A stretch of 64,000 nt of DNA from Zopfochytrium polystomum (lineage: Eukaryota > Chytridiomycota > Chytridiomycetes > Chytridiales > Chytridiaceae). Positions 24,095 to 36,538 of this stretch are shown here, one piece after another. The position numbers and the translations under genes were made by a program. Positions within the stretch are counted from its first letter, which is position 1, and every line of letters begins with the position of its first letter. The DNA lies in contig JAIVFJ010000055.1 of the NCBI GenBank assembly GCA_025765615.1, forward strand, positions 186,001 to 250,000. The letters are read 5' to 3'. The notes below the pieces were generated by a model that made no database searches, had not been told where the DNA came from, and saw only the letters and a program-made list of their open reading frames with translations.

Positions 24095-25461
24095 CTAGCC
24101 GTCCTTGGTACTCTCTTCATTCTTAATTCCTTCTGTGGGTTCGACCACAACGACGGTCGTCCAACCTCCGGACGCACACAGCGCGACGCGGCCTTCACCT
24201 GGCCGAACCGCCAGCTCAACAACATGGCCATTGGGCGACGGCGGCGCCCCGGCCTTCTGCTTCTTCCCACCCCATACGGAGACGTGATGGAGTGTCGCCG
24301 CAGCGGTGCGGTCGCACCCCAGAGAACACGACACAAAATCGCCGTCGCCTTCGCCAGTCTCAAACGAAACGGCGCTCGGAATCGCGGTGTCGAGCGGCGC
24401 TGCTTTTGGGTCGAACGGTTGCAGCTGCCCGCTAGCGTTGGATCCACTTTTTGGCACCCGTCCCGCCGCACACCCAAAACGTTTCAGAAATCACCAGTAC
24501 TGAATATCCTCGACCAAACAACTGGGGGGAGGGGTTGAAGTAGGGGAACAAACACTTACAACGTGTATAAGATGCCGCCGTCCACCAACACGGCAGAATG
24601 GCTTCCGCCGCATGCGACGGAAAGCGCGGGCAACCCGTCCAACGCCTCGACGAGCGCAAAGCCGTCTGACAACGACTGCATCCGGCCGTGGCCCAGCTGC
24701 CCCTCGAGCCCGTTGCCCATCGAATAGACCTGCGCCGGGTTCCGCGAAAGAAGCAGCGCGTGGGACGACCCGCAGGAAAGCTGCGCGACGGACGAGACTC
24801 CGTGTGGTAAGTCCGCTTCGTTCCATGTCGGGGTCCAAAGGGGTGAGGTTGAAGACGAAGATGATGATGATGACGATGATGGCGGAGACGGCTGCTGGTC
24901 GGTTTCTCGCGACGCGTCGTCGATCGTTGCCGAAAAGAGACGGCATCTGCGCTGCGAGGAATCGGCGTTTTCCGTCGCGGCGACCGCGAACAGTCGGGAG
25001 TACGTGGCCGCGATGCAGTCGACGGAGACGGCTGGCGATACTGAGACGAGCCGCACGGTGCAGTCCCCGTCGTCGCCGGCAAAGAGCCGGACGGCGTCCA
25101 GCAGCCAGAGGTTGCCCGCCGCGGTACGCAGGGCGACGAGCTCGGGATGCAGAGGTTCCAGGATGACGGCTTGGCAGACGCGCTCCTGACGGAGGGCGTC
25201 CGGGAGGGGCGTCTCGGTCGCGGGTTCTCGATCTTTGCCGTCGCGTCCGTTGTCGTCGCCGCCGCCGCGGCACAAGCAAATGTATCCGTGAGCAAAGAAG
25301 CTGCGGTGCGTCCACGCCACCACCGAGGACCACGACGCTGCGCAGCCAATGATGGCGTCGGTGGACGACCAAATGGCTTGCCAGTCGACGGCGGCCGGAG
25401 GCGTCGAGGCTCGGGCGTAGTCGAAACCGTTGATCAAGAGGGTCCAGCGCGGCTGGGCCAT
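24095..25461 (-). CDS. RCC1-repeat (beta-propeller) protein, 417 aa
   Basis: Two exons: 25461-24560 and 24446-24095 (1254 nt). RCC1-type repeats are visible as LSCGSSHALLLSRNPAQVYS followed by MGNGLEGQLGHG, and VACGGSHSAVLVDGGILYTF followed by GSNASGQLQPF; the second is rebuilt exactly across the intron. A Ser-run and Asp/Arg-rich low-complexity segment (about residues 200-215) splits the propeller. Only the C-terminal repeats are close to consensus, as in RCCD1-like proteins, so chromatin or Ran exchange activity should not be assumed. The start at 25461 is the first ATG, and the Ala-Gln-Pro-Arg-Trp following it begins the first blade. Confidence 0.75.
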
Positions 25462-27564
25462 TCTGATATTTCAGTGGGCGCCGGCCCCCCCCTTTAACCC
25501 TTTAAACCCCAGAGACAAAAACCTTTGCCCTCCCCCTTTCATACGTCACTAACACTGCAAATGGCAACCATTTGTCATATGGGGCACACCGCCTGAAAGA
25601 GGAGGAGTAAGCGAATATTTTGATGCCAAATTTGATATGATGCGCTTTGAAAGTCTGTTTGAAAATGACAATTTATTCCAGCACACCAACATTTAGGTTT
25701 TTTCATGGAAATATTCAATGACTGACCAAAACATTTGAAACACACTGAGAAAGCTCCGTGAGATATCCTCTCGGACTTCTGTTAACAAATCCAGACCGTT
25801 GGGTCATAATAATTTAGGGGGGCGCAGAAGTTCTCTGACATTTATTTCACACTAAACATAGAGATGGGTGCAAGTCATTGAAAGAGGAAGTCATTGAAAG
25901 TGGAAATCAAAAACAATAATGATGGAGTACATGAGATAACATGAAGAAACTGTTGTTTCATCAAGTTTTTGAGACTCTACCAGCAGTGCTCTGCAGCATA
26001 ATTGTATGATAAGCAAAGCATTCCCCTAAGCAATATCCTTTCCTACGAGGGGAGCATAAAACAGTGGTCTTTTGCTCTCTTGTTGTACTCCATCTTGCAA
26101 TATGCACAATCCTTCTGCATTATTTGCTTTTTGGAGGAGCAGGTGTGAGACTATACTCACTCCTTTGACCCTGGGATCTGGGCCCTAGAGTGAGGGAAAG
26201 CAAATAATAGGCTAAAACTAACTTTATTGGGCTGTTGTCTAGGGGGTGTTTCAACCCTACTACTTGCCTAGTCCACAAAGTATCCCTACTGATCTCTCTA
26301 ACAGGGGTCTCAAACACAAAGAATGAACATGCAGAGGACAATCCTCTGAAGGATCGGTGCTGGGGCACCGATTACTCGCGTGGCTGCGGGCCGATGTGAG
26401 GGGAAATGGAAGGGCACTCCCAAGGGCGCAACACAACCGCAGAATAGAGAGAGAGAAGAGGGAAACAGGGGTTTTTATCTCAGGAACCTAATCTCAAATA
26501 CAACAGGAGCGGTTAATAGCGACGGGACGGACAGGGTGCGACCTAGCGCCCCTCGTCGCGGACGGTGCTGCAGGAGCCCTCGTTGTCACCAGCGACGGGG
26601 GGGAGAGAGAGAAGGGAGTCGACTATGTAGGGGTCAGAAGGTCGCCAGCAGGGAACTCGCACGTGGAAACACCTGCGATCGTACACGCACCCTGCTGGGC
26701 TGCGTCGGCACGATCACTCAACCAACAGGCTTTATCGCATCGCACTCGTACTCACACATCTCACCCTCACAGCAATAGGACCGAGGCAGGCGCTTGTAGA
26801 TCGAACTCTCAGGTGTCGGGGGCTGCACCAGGCGCAGCCACCAACACCCTCGCAGGGACAGGAAGGTTGGGGACGATGACGCCGTCGTCGTCACCACACC
26901 ACCAACGTCGTCGCAGCAGGCAAGCACCAGGGATCCTCACTCCAACACAGAGCCAGCAATGGCACACAGTCGCTGGTGGGGCCAGCGGCATTCCCCACCC
27001 ACAGCCCCTTAAGAGGAGCCCCACGAAGGGACCATGTACACACCTGGGTGTGTACCATCTCTCACTACCCTCACCTTCGTGAGCCAGATGGATTTGAAGG
27101 GACTCTGTATTGGTGCCAATGGACAGAAATCAGATTGAAGAAAAAAAAGGAAAAAGCGATTATGGCCCAAAAACAGAGAGAGAGAAAATTGACAAGTCAA
27201 CCCCCCTGACTTGGAGCATCCACCACAAATGCTCTAAGTCCCCCATGCGTGTATGTACAAGTGCCGAAAATAAATAATAAATTAGGCGGGCTTGGGGTAC
27301 AGCCTGTCAGGCACCCCATCCCTAGGCAGTTGGGCAGTCTCCGTTAGTCACCGAAAAAGAAAATATGTTGGGAAACCCCTGGCACAACGGAAACTGTTAA
27401 GACAAAAGTAGTAAAAGCAGGCCCAATAATAAAGACGGGTTAGCTGCAAATACACTTTGATAACGCCTTGGAAACTAAAGAACCGGGAGCAATAATAGGG
27501 GTCCCAATCCTTGTGGTTTTATGACAGGTACGCTTGTTTTTGCGAATAAAATCCCTAGACTTTA
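25462..27564. other. Gene-poor, AT-richer region
   Basis: No recognisable gene on either strand. The left part (25500-26350) is AT-rich. At about 26343-26371 there is a short palindrome (GGTGCTGGGGCACC). The 26400-27050 segment has higher GC with ORFs lacking family features. Around 27295-27325 lies GGGGTACAGCCTGTCAGGCACCCC-type dyad symmetry of unknown meaning. The composition and the transposase relic just to the right suggest old mobile-element debris. Confidence 0.5.
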
Positions 27565-28200
27565 TCACTGAGACCTCGGTGTAGTCTCACACAGGTCTAT
27601 AAGTGAATGGAATGTAGTTTGGGCCATAACATGGGTATACAAAGTGGGCCTCCCCACCTTGAACAGACAAGTCCATCTGCTGGTGCTTTCATATCCAGGC
27701 AGCAACGACTTCGCCAGTGCCTCGCGAAAGGCATTCATACTAAGGTCCTTTCCAGTCAACTTTTGAAAATAATGCAGCTGATATGGACAGTAGCTTCAAA
27801 CACCCAGTAGAATATCTGTGATACCAATGCTTGTTTGTTTTTCGTTGGGTTCCAGAATGCCCATCATTTGGTCCACAAGGTCAATGCCACCCATGAACTT
27901 ATTGTATTCCAGGGCTGCGCAAGTTTCTCAAATTCTAAGTCATGTTGTCCAGTATGTCGATTGAAGGAAGAAAGGGTCTTAGTCCAGCCGACCCAATCAC
28001 AAGTGGAAATCATGTGGAATGTCAAATCGACGTTGACTGTTCCGTCTCACTCCATTTTCAGCAATGGGGGATATTCTTACATTTTCCGAAATTTCGGTGG
28101 AGACAGCAAAAAACTACTCTTGCCACTGCTCTACAACATCCGTTTTATGCAGCATGTAAAGTTTTCACTGTTCTAGATGCATACCAAGTTTCATAACAAT
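27565..28200 (-). pseudogene. Decayed piggyBac-type (DDE_Tnp_1_7) transposase fragment
   Basis: Minus-strand reading across frames recovers the C-terminal landmark of piggyBac transposases, YNKFMGGIDLVDQM at 27861-27909, including the third catalytic Asp in GGIDLVDQ. About 100 bp downstream in the same direction comes LHYFQKLTGKDLSMNAFREA, equivalent to the family's AYILY...GK.LSHLEFR segment. Several frameshifts and stops interrupt the copy and the N-terminal half is not recognisable, so it is dead. Terminal inverted repeats and a TTAA target duplication were not found by eye. Confidence 0.6.
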
Positions 28201-29279
28201 TCGTTGCAAATTGACAGGGTCTGCCTAAATGATTCCCTCTTGACCAACCACTTAAAATTTTGAGGGGTGGCCGAAAACATCTGTCACCCCCTGTACCTCT
28301 TCTCTTGCCTGCTTCAATCGAGTGAAAAGCGAGAAGCTGATGCAGCACGAAAAGTTGCAAGTCTGTGTCTGAATAGTGACAGGAACATTGGGTCACTATA
28401 CCTTTTCAAGCAAGCGGCATAGTCAATTGACCAGTCATTTTTTTCTTCTTTCCTCTAAACGACTTTTTCTGCAGATTGCCCAGCGTGCGGGAAGAAGGGC
28501 TTCTTGCAACGGACCAGAGATTCGGGGAATGCCATGATTGCCCACAGAACCCAAAGTCTGAACTGTACCCAACGCGCCTGTAACCTTGTGGGCAACCTCA
28601 AGAGCCCAGAACCATACCCGTGGAGAGGGCAACGAGTGGCGAGTGCGTCATTTCCCCAAAATCGAGTCGTGAGATGAAGAGAGCAGAGCCAAGCCACTCG
28701 ATAAAGCGCGTGCGCCAAGGAAGCGGGTGGCCCATTGATTGTCCGTGAAAATTAGAAAAAAATGGACTTTGGGTCCAAATCAATACGTCGGCAATGCGTT
28801 TGTTGCGAAAAGAGTTTAACGATACCGAGACGCTGTGTCGTTTATCGTGCAAGTGTATGCCCATTAATTTTTAGTCTGCGAAAATCGGCACTATTAATAA
28901 CATTGGATTATTAATATGGTGAATTTTTTTTTTTTGGTTCGAAAGTATTACCACTCGACGGCAAATGAATCTGTTAACGACTCCGAGCCGAAACTTCGAA
29001 ATGTGAAGTTCTAACACTCAGCATAAGCACGCAAAAAAAAGTCAGCGTATTTTGAATGTTTATTTACATCTTCGAGCCAGGCCCAAGCAGAAAACACATG
29101 GCTAATAGACCAGTCAGGCGACGCAAAATGGAAATCGATCGGTCCCAGTTTCGTCTACTTGAATCCACACACACCCGTGAATTCCTATCCTCTGCGATCC
29201 CAAACGTTCATGTTTTTCGCGGGAGAAGATAGTTTGGCGGAATGAAGTCTAGCAAGCAACAAAGACTTATCAGCAGGAC
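28201..29279. other. Intergenic region right of the transposase relic
   Basis: No supported gene. A minus-strand ORF at 28598-28864 and its neighbours lack recognisable motifs; they may be remains of the 5' half of the transposon. An AT-rich segment spans 28860-29060. Confidence 0.4.
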
Positions 29280-31874
29280 TCACAAACCCACTTTCAAACC
29301 TAGTGTCCCATCCGAAACCAGCGCGTCCAGAAATCGATGCAACTCGTCAGGTGTCCTGTTGTATCCAGGCGAAAACTGAGCAAGCATCTTTTGAATCCGA
29401 TCGAGTGGGACGGCCCGAAAATTAGTGAGGATGCCCGTCAAGAAAGGCATGTGTGCTTTCATGTCTTGAACAAGCTTTCCAGTGTCCTCCTCTTTGTTCT
29501 CAACAGAACACCCTATAACCTTGGTCAAAAATCATTTGCGGTCGTCAACACACACACCGTCGTGGCCGATTTTTTCTGACAAGCTCTCAATAACCGAGTA
29601 CGTCCCACCGATATTTTGAAGAATTTGGTTGTTGATCCAAAATATCAAATTCTTTTCAAGAAAGGAAGGGGAAGCTTTCACGGCCTCCGACAGTTCCTGA
29701 AGTGTCCAGTGGGCTGAAATGCGATATACTTAGCATGGCCAGATTTAGCTGGGAAGCTACTCACATCTGGTCGAGAACTGGTCAAGAAGCGCTGCTTGCG
29801 CAATAGTGGCTGAGATTTCCACTTCTCGGTCTTCGAATTCAAGGTGAAGATCTACAACCCCATATTGTGACAACCAGAGCAAGCTCCGCGATGGCTTCAG
29901 CAATGAAAATTTTTCTTGAAGCTGGTCTAATTGCCTGCATCAATCAGCGTTATAGTAGCTTTCAGTGAAGAACTAACCCCCGCAGCTGCCCCCGAATAAG
30001 AATGGTTTCAGTGCATAGTTCAGGCCAGTATAGCTTTGACACTACTTTTGCAGATGCAGGTATCTGGGAAGTTCGTTAAAGAAAAAAAGTTCATGTTCCG
30101 GTGTCTCACCACTCTGTCGGGCAAATAAGTTGTGACGTTGAGAGCCAAAGAGTCTCTTATATCCATGATCATGACTTCGCAGTGCTGTAGCTTGCTCTCA
30201 GGAAAGTATTTTTTCAACATTGTCAGATGAACCGTCTGTTTCTCTAGTTTTAAAAAAGACGAACAAGTTCGAGGGGGAGCCTTGTCCGAATGTACCTCTG
30301 CATCCACAGATTCTAGGTCTCGTTTCAATAGCCGATTGCCAAGAAGGATTTGAAATTCCTTCATGAAACTGTCTGAGGACTCAAAAATTTTCAGCAATAG
30401 GCTAAATATATCCGATTTCATCGATGAGGACAGAACTAAAATACGAGGTGAGACCGGGACGTTTTTTGTGTTGATTACCTCTTTTCTTCCTCCTTGATCC
30501 TTCCACTGTCGTGCCGTTCCCAACGTCGACAATCACGTTGCTCACGTCCTTGCTGTAGTCTGTCATCAACTCGATGACGCAGCGCATGGAGTCTTTCCGT
30601 GTTCTAAACTAGCAACTTGAGGCCACATGTGGTACAAACGGATTAATCACCTTAAGTAAGATTTCACTGAATGCGTAATCATCTGAAATAGCGTCCCAGA
30701 CGGATCCAGAACGCCAACGCACTTCATGGACTGGACGTAAAAATTGACGATATCACTTGTATTCACTCCCGGATGAAGTAAACGGATCGAAAACCTGTAT
30801 ACAATCCCTTGTTATGGAAGCGACATAACATGCATGCGTACGTTTTGAGCACAGTGTCCCTAACCATACTCTCTTGGTCTGTCTCTTGGATGCAAAGCTA
30901 TATTTCTGTCAAGATAGGAGCGGGGCGGTCTAGACCCCAACCTTGAGATCTAATAGAGCAGGCTGTGAGGCTGGGAAAGCCGCAATCACGTCAAAGAGCT
31001 CATGCGTCCTGGACAAGCGAGGGTGAATCATATGACTCTAACTGCCCAAGATAGGCTGGATTACCGTAGGGTACAAAACGTCCGATATACATGGTACTCA
31101 AGGCGGGAGCGGTCTAGCGCTGCAATAAGCAGTTTCACAAGAATTTATTACAATTTCAAACCCAAAGCTTCTCGATTTGGCAGATAACTTACATGTAAGT
31201 GGCCTAGTGATCGTCTCTATCCAGGGTATCACTTGCGCGCTCAACATCACAACAAAGGAAGCAACACAAGTTACATCATACACGCCGCCAAAATGTTTCT
31301 CCACGGCTCGCTCGAGGCCGTCGAATGCGAGTGTGGTGATGGCACTGACGATAAGGGGAAGAAGTCCAACTTCGGAAAGCTTGTTTCGCATTTCTTGAAG
31401 CGGAGGAGGTAAGCTGAAAGGAACGGTCATGGCGTGACGGGAATGAGTAGGAGGCACAGTCAAGTTTCGTGAACTCGCTTTTGTAAAAGCTATGATAAAC
31501 AGAGGCTTTGAGCAAAGCTGCGTCAGCGGCGGCAGTAACGTACTCGTGCCTATGGCAGACTCCAGCATGTCGTGAAAGTGCGGACCGAAAAAGTCATTGA
31601 TCCAGTCTGTGAAGGAATGCGGAATCGAGGCGAAGAGCCTCGCTTGAAAGGCAGCTTCGTCGTAATGGATGCGTCGTGAGTGTCCATGGCCAGTTTCAGC
31701 CACAGGGGCCCCCGCTTGAACCCGAGATGCCCAAGCGCGATGCGCAGAATCCACCAACTCGTTCAAGTCAGCGGACAAAACTACATCAGCTATCATGCTG
31801 GAAGCTGCGCAAATTGTTGGAGGGGACAGGCGCGCCCACACGAGCCTGGAAGTGCTCAGTACCGACACCTGCAA
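29280..31874 (-). CDS. APC2: Anaphase-promoting complex subunit 2 (APC2, cullin-type); 5' end unresolved
   Basis: APC2 is the cullin-like subunit of the APC/C ubiquitin ligase and binds the RING subunit APC11. Successive exons read in the right order. They include LLHPGVNTSDIVNFYVQSMK with VGVLDPSGT (about 30680-30790), MRCVIELMTD, a Glu/Lys region, IFSLLLKIFESSDSFMKEFQ and ILLGNRLLKRDLES (cullin core), EVMIMDIRDSL, and KPSRSLLWLSQYGVVDLHLE (about 29870). Then come HWTLQELSEAVKASPSFLEK (about 29700) and the C-terminal winged-helix APC2 domain LDRIQKMLAQFSPGYNRTPD. The N-terminal exon at about 31550-31874 starts after an acceptor, so the initiator ATG lies further left on the transcript, probably near 31990, and was not fixed. 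The last residues could also splice onward at 29283 (GTGAGT). Confidence 0.85.
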
Positions 31875-32594
31875 AAAGGTGCACAGAAGTTAGAAATCGG
31901 AACGTTTGCTGGGTGGTGAGGGGGACTGTATCGGAGACGGTAAAATGGGCCTCATCTCCATCAGATTCGCCTTGGTCGCGTCAATGTCCCACAATCAAAA
32001 CAAACGGCCTCGCAAGTGGCGCGAGGGGGCCGGTCGTTTCGGCTTGGACGAGGCCAGCACAGCGCCCGAGGACCCCTGCACGCACAGCGAGGTCGCGAAA
32101 GAGGGAGACGGCTGGATGGGGGGGGGGAGCGGTCGGGGGAAGGCGGGCAAGGGAAGTCGGAGGGGTGCAAGCGCGCGCGGAGTAAGGCGACGGGGGCGCC
32201 CCCTGCGACGCGCACGCCCACACGTACACACGCAGACCCACCCCGCCCGCGCCCCGTCCCGGCCTCTCTCTCCGCACACCACCCACCACCGCAGCGTACG
32301 CCCCAACATTCTCTCTTTTCTCTCGGTTTTGTTTGGGTCCTCCGTCTACCAAAGATCTCATCCTGGGAGTGAGGGAGGGCGGGGGTCGGGGTGGAAGGCG
32401 GTGGCGATTGGGCATCGCTCTCACGTTCAGTCGGCCTTGTCAGCGCAATCTTTCTTTTTGGCCCACTGCACAGCTGGCCCGGTGCCAGAACGAAAGAAAG
32501 AAAGAAAAGGAAACGCAGGGAGGCAGGCAGAGCGAGGAACAGAGACAGAGACAGAGATTGTGCGGGAACTCTTCATTCCCAACAAGCAACAACA
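31875..32594. other. Intergenic/5' region between APC2 and TRM112
   Basis: It probably contains the first exon and promoter of APC2 and the promoter of TRM112. A GC-rich, purine-biased stretch at 32040-32300 gives long but featureless ORFs on both strands. An A/G-rich GAAAGAAAGAAAG stretch lies near 32495. Confidence 0.45.
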
Positions 32595-33204
32595 ATGAGG
32601 TACGGAGGACTGCTTGAGGATCGAACGTTCACACTCTCTCGCTCACACGCTGTCCTCACTCCCTCGCACGAACCCGGCCATCTCTTCCCGCGCAGGCTGA
32701 TCACCCACAACATGCTCATGTGCCACGCCAAGGGCTGCGGCGCCCCTGGCGGCTTCCCGCTCAAGATCGAGGAGGCCGAGCTGCAGGAGATCGACGCCGA
32801 CTACAACGAGGTCTTCCTGCGGCGCATCCTGACGCGCATCGACTGGCCCGCTCTGGTGGAGACGGCCTTCTCGGTACAGACCCCCCTTCACCTTTCCGTC
32901 CTTCCTGGGCGGGTTTTTTTGCGCTTGTCCTGACTGCCCTCTCCAAAAAAAATAACTATGCACAGCTCGGAGTAGACCAGCTCCCGGCCGTCCCGCCAGA
33001 GAGCCCCGACGACGCGCTTTTGCGGCGGGTGCACCACATCTTGCTGGAGGCGAGTAGTGTGCGCTATCCGACCGCTTTCTGTCCTGACTGTTTTCTTTTT
33101 AGACAATGGTGAAGGAGGGTCGGATGGTCTGCAACGGATGCGGACACATATACCCCATCCGCGACGGGATTCCAAACATGCTGCTGCAGGAGACGGAGGT
33201 CTGA
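32595..33204 (+). CDS. TRM112: TRM112, zinc-binding activator of methyltransferases, 122 aa
   Basis: Trm112 is the partner subunit that stabilises several methyltransferases acting on tRNA, rRNA and release factor eRF1. Exons: 32595-32599 (only ATGAG), 32696-32873, 32966-33049, 33103-33204 (369 nt). The protein begins MRLITHNMLMCHAKGCGAPG and ends MVCNGCGHIYPIRDGIPNML, giving the two Cys pairs of the zinc site (yeast Cys11/Cys16 and Cys112/Cys115). Length is close to the yeast protein (135 aa). The third intron begins GCGAGT, so it is a GC-AG intron; no GT donor in the right phase exists there. Confidence 0.93.
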
Positions 33205-33373
33205 GACGCGCAGCGCGAGGCTTTTTGGGTTGGTCTCGCGGCCAGGGCGGGCTGTCGGGGGACGTTTTGTATTTATGAGGGAGGGAAGAAATATATAGTA
33301 CGACGAGGATCGATGCAGAACGGCGAGAAAGTAAAAGATGCTCCGCGACCTTGCTCCGAGAGGGTCTTGGCCC

Positions 33374-36102
33374 TTAGACCCGTGCGGCGGCCGCTGTCAC
33401 CGCGGAGCCGGCTGTAGCGTTCTCGGCGACCGCGCCTCCTCCGCGTGCCTTTCCAGCGGCCCTTGCGTCCGCAGCTCCGCCGCCAACCTTTGCGCTCCGC
33501 GCCCGTCCCGAGCTCCCATCACTGCCAACCCCGCCTCCGCTGCCGCTCTTGGCCTTCCTGCGTTCGCCCAGCAACCTGCAGAGGCACGTGCAGACCCAGC
33601 TCAGCACGCCCAGGACGCCGCGGGCGCAGCCGCTCGCCGCCCACATGTCGATGTCGGACTGGATGTCGTCAGGCGTCGTGCCGAGCGTCGTCGGCGCGTC
33701 GTTGCCTTGGAGGGGCGCAAATACCGGTGCAGGAGGAGGAGGGGAAGGCGCGGTGGTGGCGGTGGTGGTGGTGATGTTTGTGGTGGTGTTTGTCAGGACG
33801 GGGTTCTTGAACCTGCGTAAGTGTGAGAAAGAAAAGGTTGCAAGTCTTGATACCGGCCGGACCTACCAGAGCGTATCGCCGTAGTAACCACCGTACGGCT
33901 CAGCCTGGGACTCGAAAAGCCGATCGTCGATGCGCAGCATCACGATGGTCATCAGGTACGACACGGATACGCCTGCGCGATTTGGAAGCGTGGGGAAGGC
34001 GGGTCTCGTTTCAGCCTAGGAAGAGACGTAGAGGAGAGGCAGAGCGTCGGCGCGCAAGCAGCAGACTCACAGACGACCGACAGCACGGCGCAGATCAGCT
34101 GCGCCCTCCCGCTGCGTCTTCGCCACCACCGAATGGCGCCCGTCAGCCATGGCCGCCGCACGTACGTGCCCTCGCCGTGCTTTCCGTGCGACGCCCACCA
34201 CTTGCTCGCGCCGCCAGGTCGCTCGCGGTGAACTGGGATTCCGGCTGCCCGCACGAGCGTCGCGAGGACCGCCAGGGTTCCAAAGAACGCAAAGAGCCGG
34301 TTCGTGCCGACCGCCATTTGGCTGTAGTAAGCTATGAAGAACAGGCAGCGCTCGCCGGAGAGAGGGAGTGGGGACTGCGTGGGCAGGGCTGCGAGAGAGA
34401 GGACACAGAGGCCGGAGTAGATGCCGTGGCCGCATTGCAGAACGTACGACGAGCACGCATCGACGGCCTGGGGGTGACGAACGAGGTCAGTGCGAGTGAA
34501 AGTATGGAGGGGGCAGGGGGAATTCTGCATTCCTTCTCCTTTCATACCTTCCACGCTCCGCGTAGCTGCTGATCAAAGAGCTGCTGGCTGTCCATTTCAT
34601 CGTCGGTCATGTTGGTCTGCGTACTGAACAGCTGCCTGAACTTGCCGCCATCTGGAAAGTGGAGGTGGGAGGTTTGGGGCAATGGGGCAGATCGATGTGG
34701 GGGTTCAAGGTGCGCCGTGGGCAAGTCGCGATGAGGGTGACGTAGCGCGAGAAGGAAAGCATCCGCGGCAAACCATCGAAAAACACCACGTCCGGATCCC
34801 CGGCCTCGATGACTGGGCTGATTTCAGGCTCGTCGTCTCTCCGCTTTGCTGCGTCCCGTCCTGGCTTCTTGCTCGCGCCGGACCCTCTGCCCGTTCCTTT
34901 CACCGCCGCCGTGCTGGACAGCAGAGTTCGCAGCCTCTGCTCCTCGTCAACGTCGATGACGTGACTGGCGTCGCTGACGGCCGCTGACGTAGGTCGCGCA
35001 GAGTAGATGCCGTCGGCCGCCCCAGCACCACTTGAACTGGCCCCGCCCTGACTCCGTTCGCCGAGTGACGGAGTCGCCGACGCCGCTCGCTGTCGCCTGG
35101 ACGGACTCACAATGTCCACCTCGCCCAAAGTGATGGTCGCGCCTAAGATTCTCGCCGATACACGGGGCTTTTCAGTGCCGGGAGAATAACCCAGAGAGCA
35201 AAAGCAGAACACTTCTTACCAGTGGTCGGAGACGTCACCTTCAGCCTGTGCCTGCGCGACTTTCCGCTCGGGGACGCCGCCGCCCCCGACGCCGTCGCCT
35301 CGTCCGAAGCGGCGATGCTGGCGGCCGTCAGCGTCTGCGCGGGCGACGCCGTCCGCCGCCGCCGCCGCATCCCTCGGTCCTCCCGCCCTCGCTCTGCCGA
35401 AGCCGCCGCCGCCACCACCGCCGCAGAATCCCCTTCCAAGACCCGGACCCCATCCCCGTCGGCGCCCGCCGCCTCCCGCGCTCGCCCGACCTCGCCGCGT
35501 TCCTGCTCGCCTGCCCTCCCCGCAGCCGTCGTCGACGACCCGCCTCCGCTCGACGGCGCGCGCCGTCGGGACTCGTGGCGGGAGCTCGGCGGCTCCTGCG
35601 GCGGCGAGGACAGCGGCGGCCCGGCGCCCGCCGCCCCCCCCGCACGCGACCGCCGCCGAGAATCCGTCGGCTTGCTGCGGCCGTCCGGCGGGTCGCCCGG
35701 CTCGCGCTCCTCCTGCCGCCTCGGCGCATGCTCGCTCCCGTCGCGGCCGTCCCCGCGTCGGGATCCGGCGCCACGGCGATCCGCGCCGTCGTCGCCATCG
35801 TCGCCGCGGCGGCCGGCGTCGCTCCTGCCGCTACTGCCCGATGTCTGCGGGGGCGGCGGTGACGTGGCGGACCCGCCCGTCAGCTCCCTGTAGGTCACGA
35901 TGCGGGTCGGCACGCGGCCGCTTCCGCCGTTCTCGACTGAACTCGCGGAGGCCGCCGCTGCTGCCGCAGCGGCGGCAGAGGAGGCGGAGGAGGAGGACAT
36001 GGATGCAGAGGATGTGGAGGATTCGAGCGGAGGTGTGGGGCGGTCCGAGTTGCGGCCGCGCCTGCGCTGGTACCGCGCCGCGCTCCCGTCGGAAGACGAC
36101 AT
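33374..36102 (-). CDS. TMEM237-like ciliary transition-zone membrane protein
   Basis: A multi-exon gene. The N-terminal half from the ATG at 36102 is long and disordered: Ser/Ala runs, then charged Arg/Asp/Gly-rich sequence to about 35230, then a second disordered part to about 34750. The C-terminal membrane part matches the TMEM237 plan: GKFRQLFSTQTNMTDDEMDS, a first span (VLQCGHGIYSGLCVLSLAAL), SQMAVGTNRLFAFFGTLAVL, a third span (AQLICAVLSVVCE), and a fourth with VSYLMTIVMLRIDDRLFES ending in YYGDTLWF. TMEM237 works at the transition zone at the base of cilia and flagella. A further low-complexity and hydrophobic tail reaches the stop at 33374. Exon borders in the tail are approximate. The call is by pattern, not search. 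Confidence 0.55.
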
Positions 36103-36538
36103 ATCCGGACTTCTCCCCTCTAAACACGACAATTCTACGGCAGGTTTTTTTTTTTGGTTTTGCCCTTTTCGTGCACAGCAAGTTAACTTGCAACAAAACA
36201 GACCGCTCTACACCCACACGCTGGAGGAAAGCCACCGCGGTGCAACGAGTGTGACATCTTTCTATCATTTAGGGCCTTTGTCATTCGGGGCGGCCCGTGT
36301 CGATGACGACAAACTCTTTTGAGCAGCAAGTCAAGTTGAATGCGGAAACGGCGGTCATGTAAATAAATTATTGCTTCTTCAATCAGCGCCACTTCTCAAA
36401 CATTACACGACAACGTTTCAGTGGCCGACAATTTCGGAGAACTCACGCGTCAAGAGCTACATAGTTTCCCCGTCTTTTTCTTTTTATTCGCGCATCCGGC
36501 CCTTTGTCCCGTTTTCTACTGTATAATAGCAGGGCCCT

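Noticed and set aside
26343..27330. Short palindromes suggesting a SINE, tRNA-like element or LTR end
   Set aside because: No A/B box pair, no matching second copy and no target-site duplication could be found by eye.
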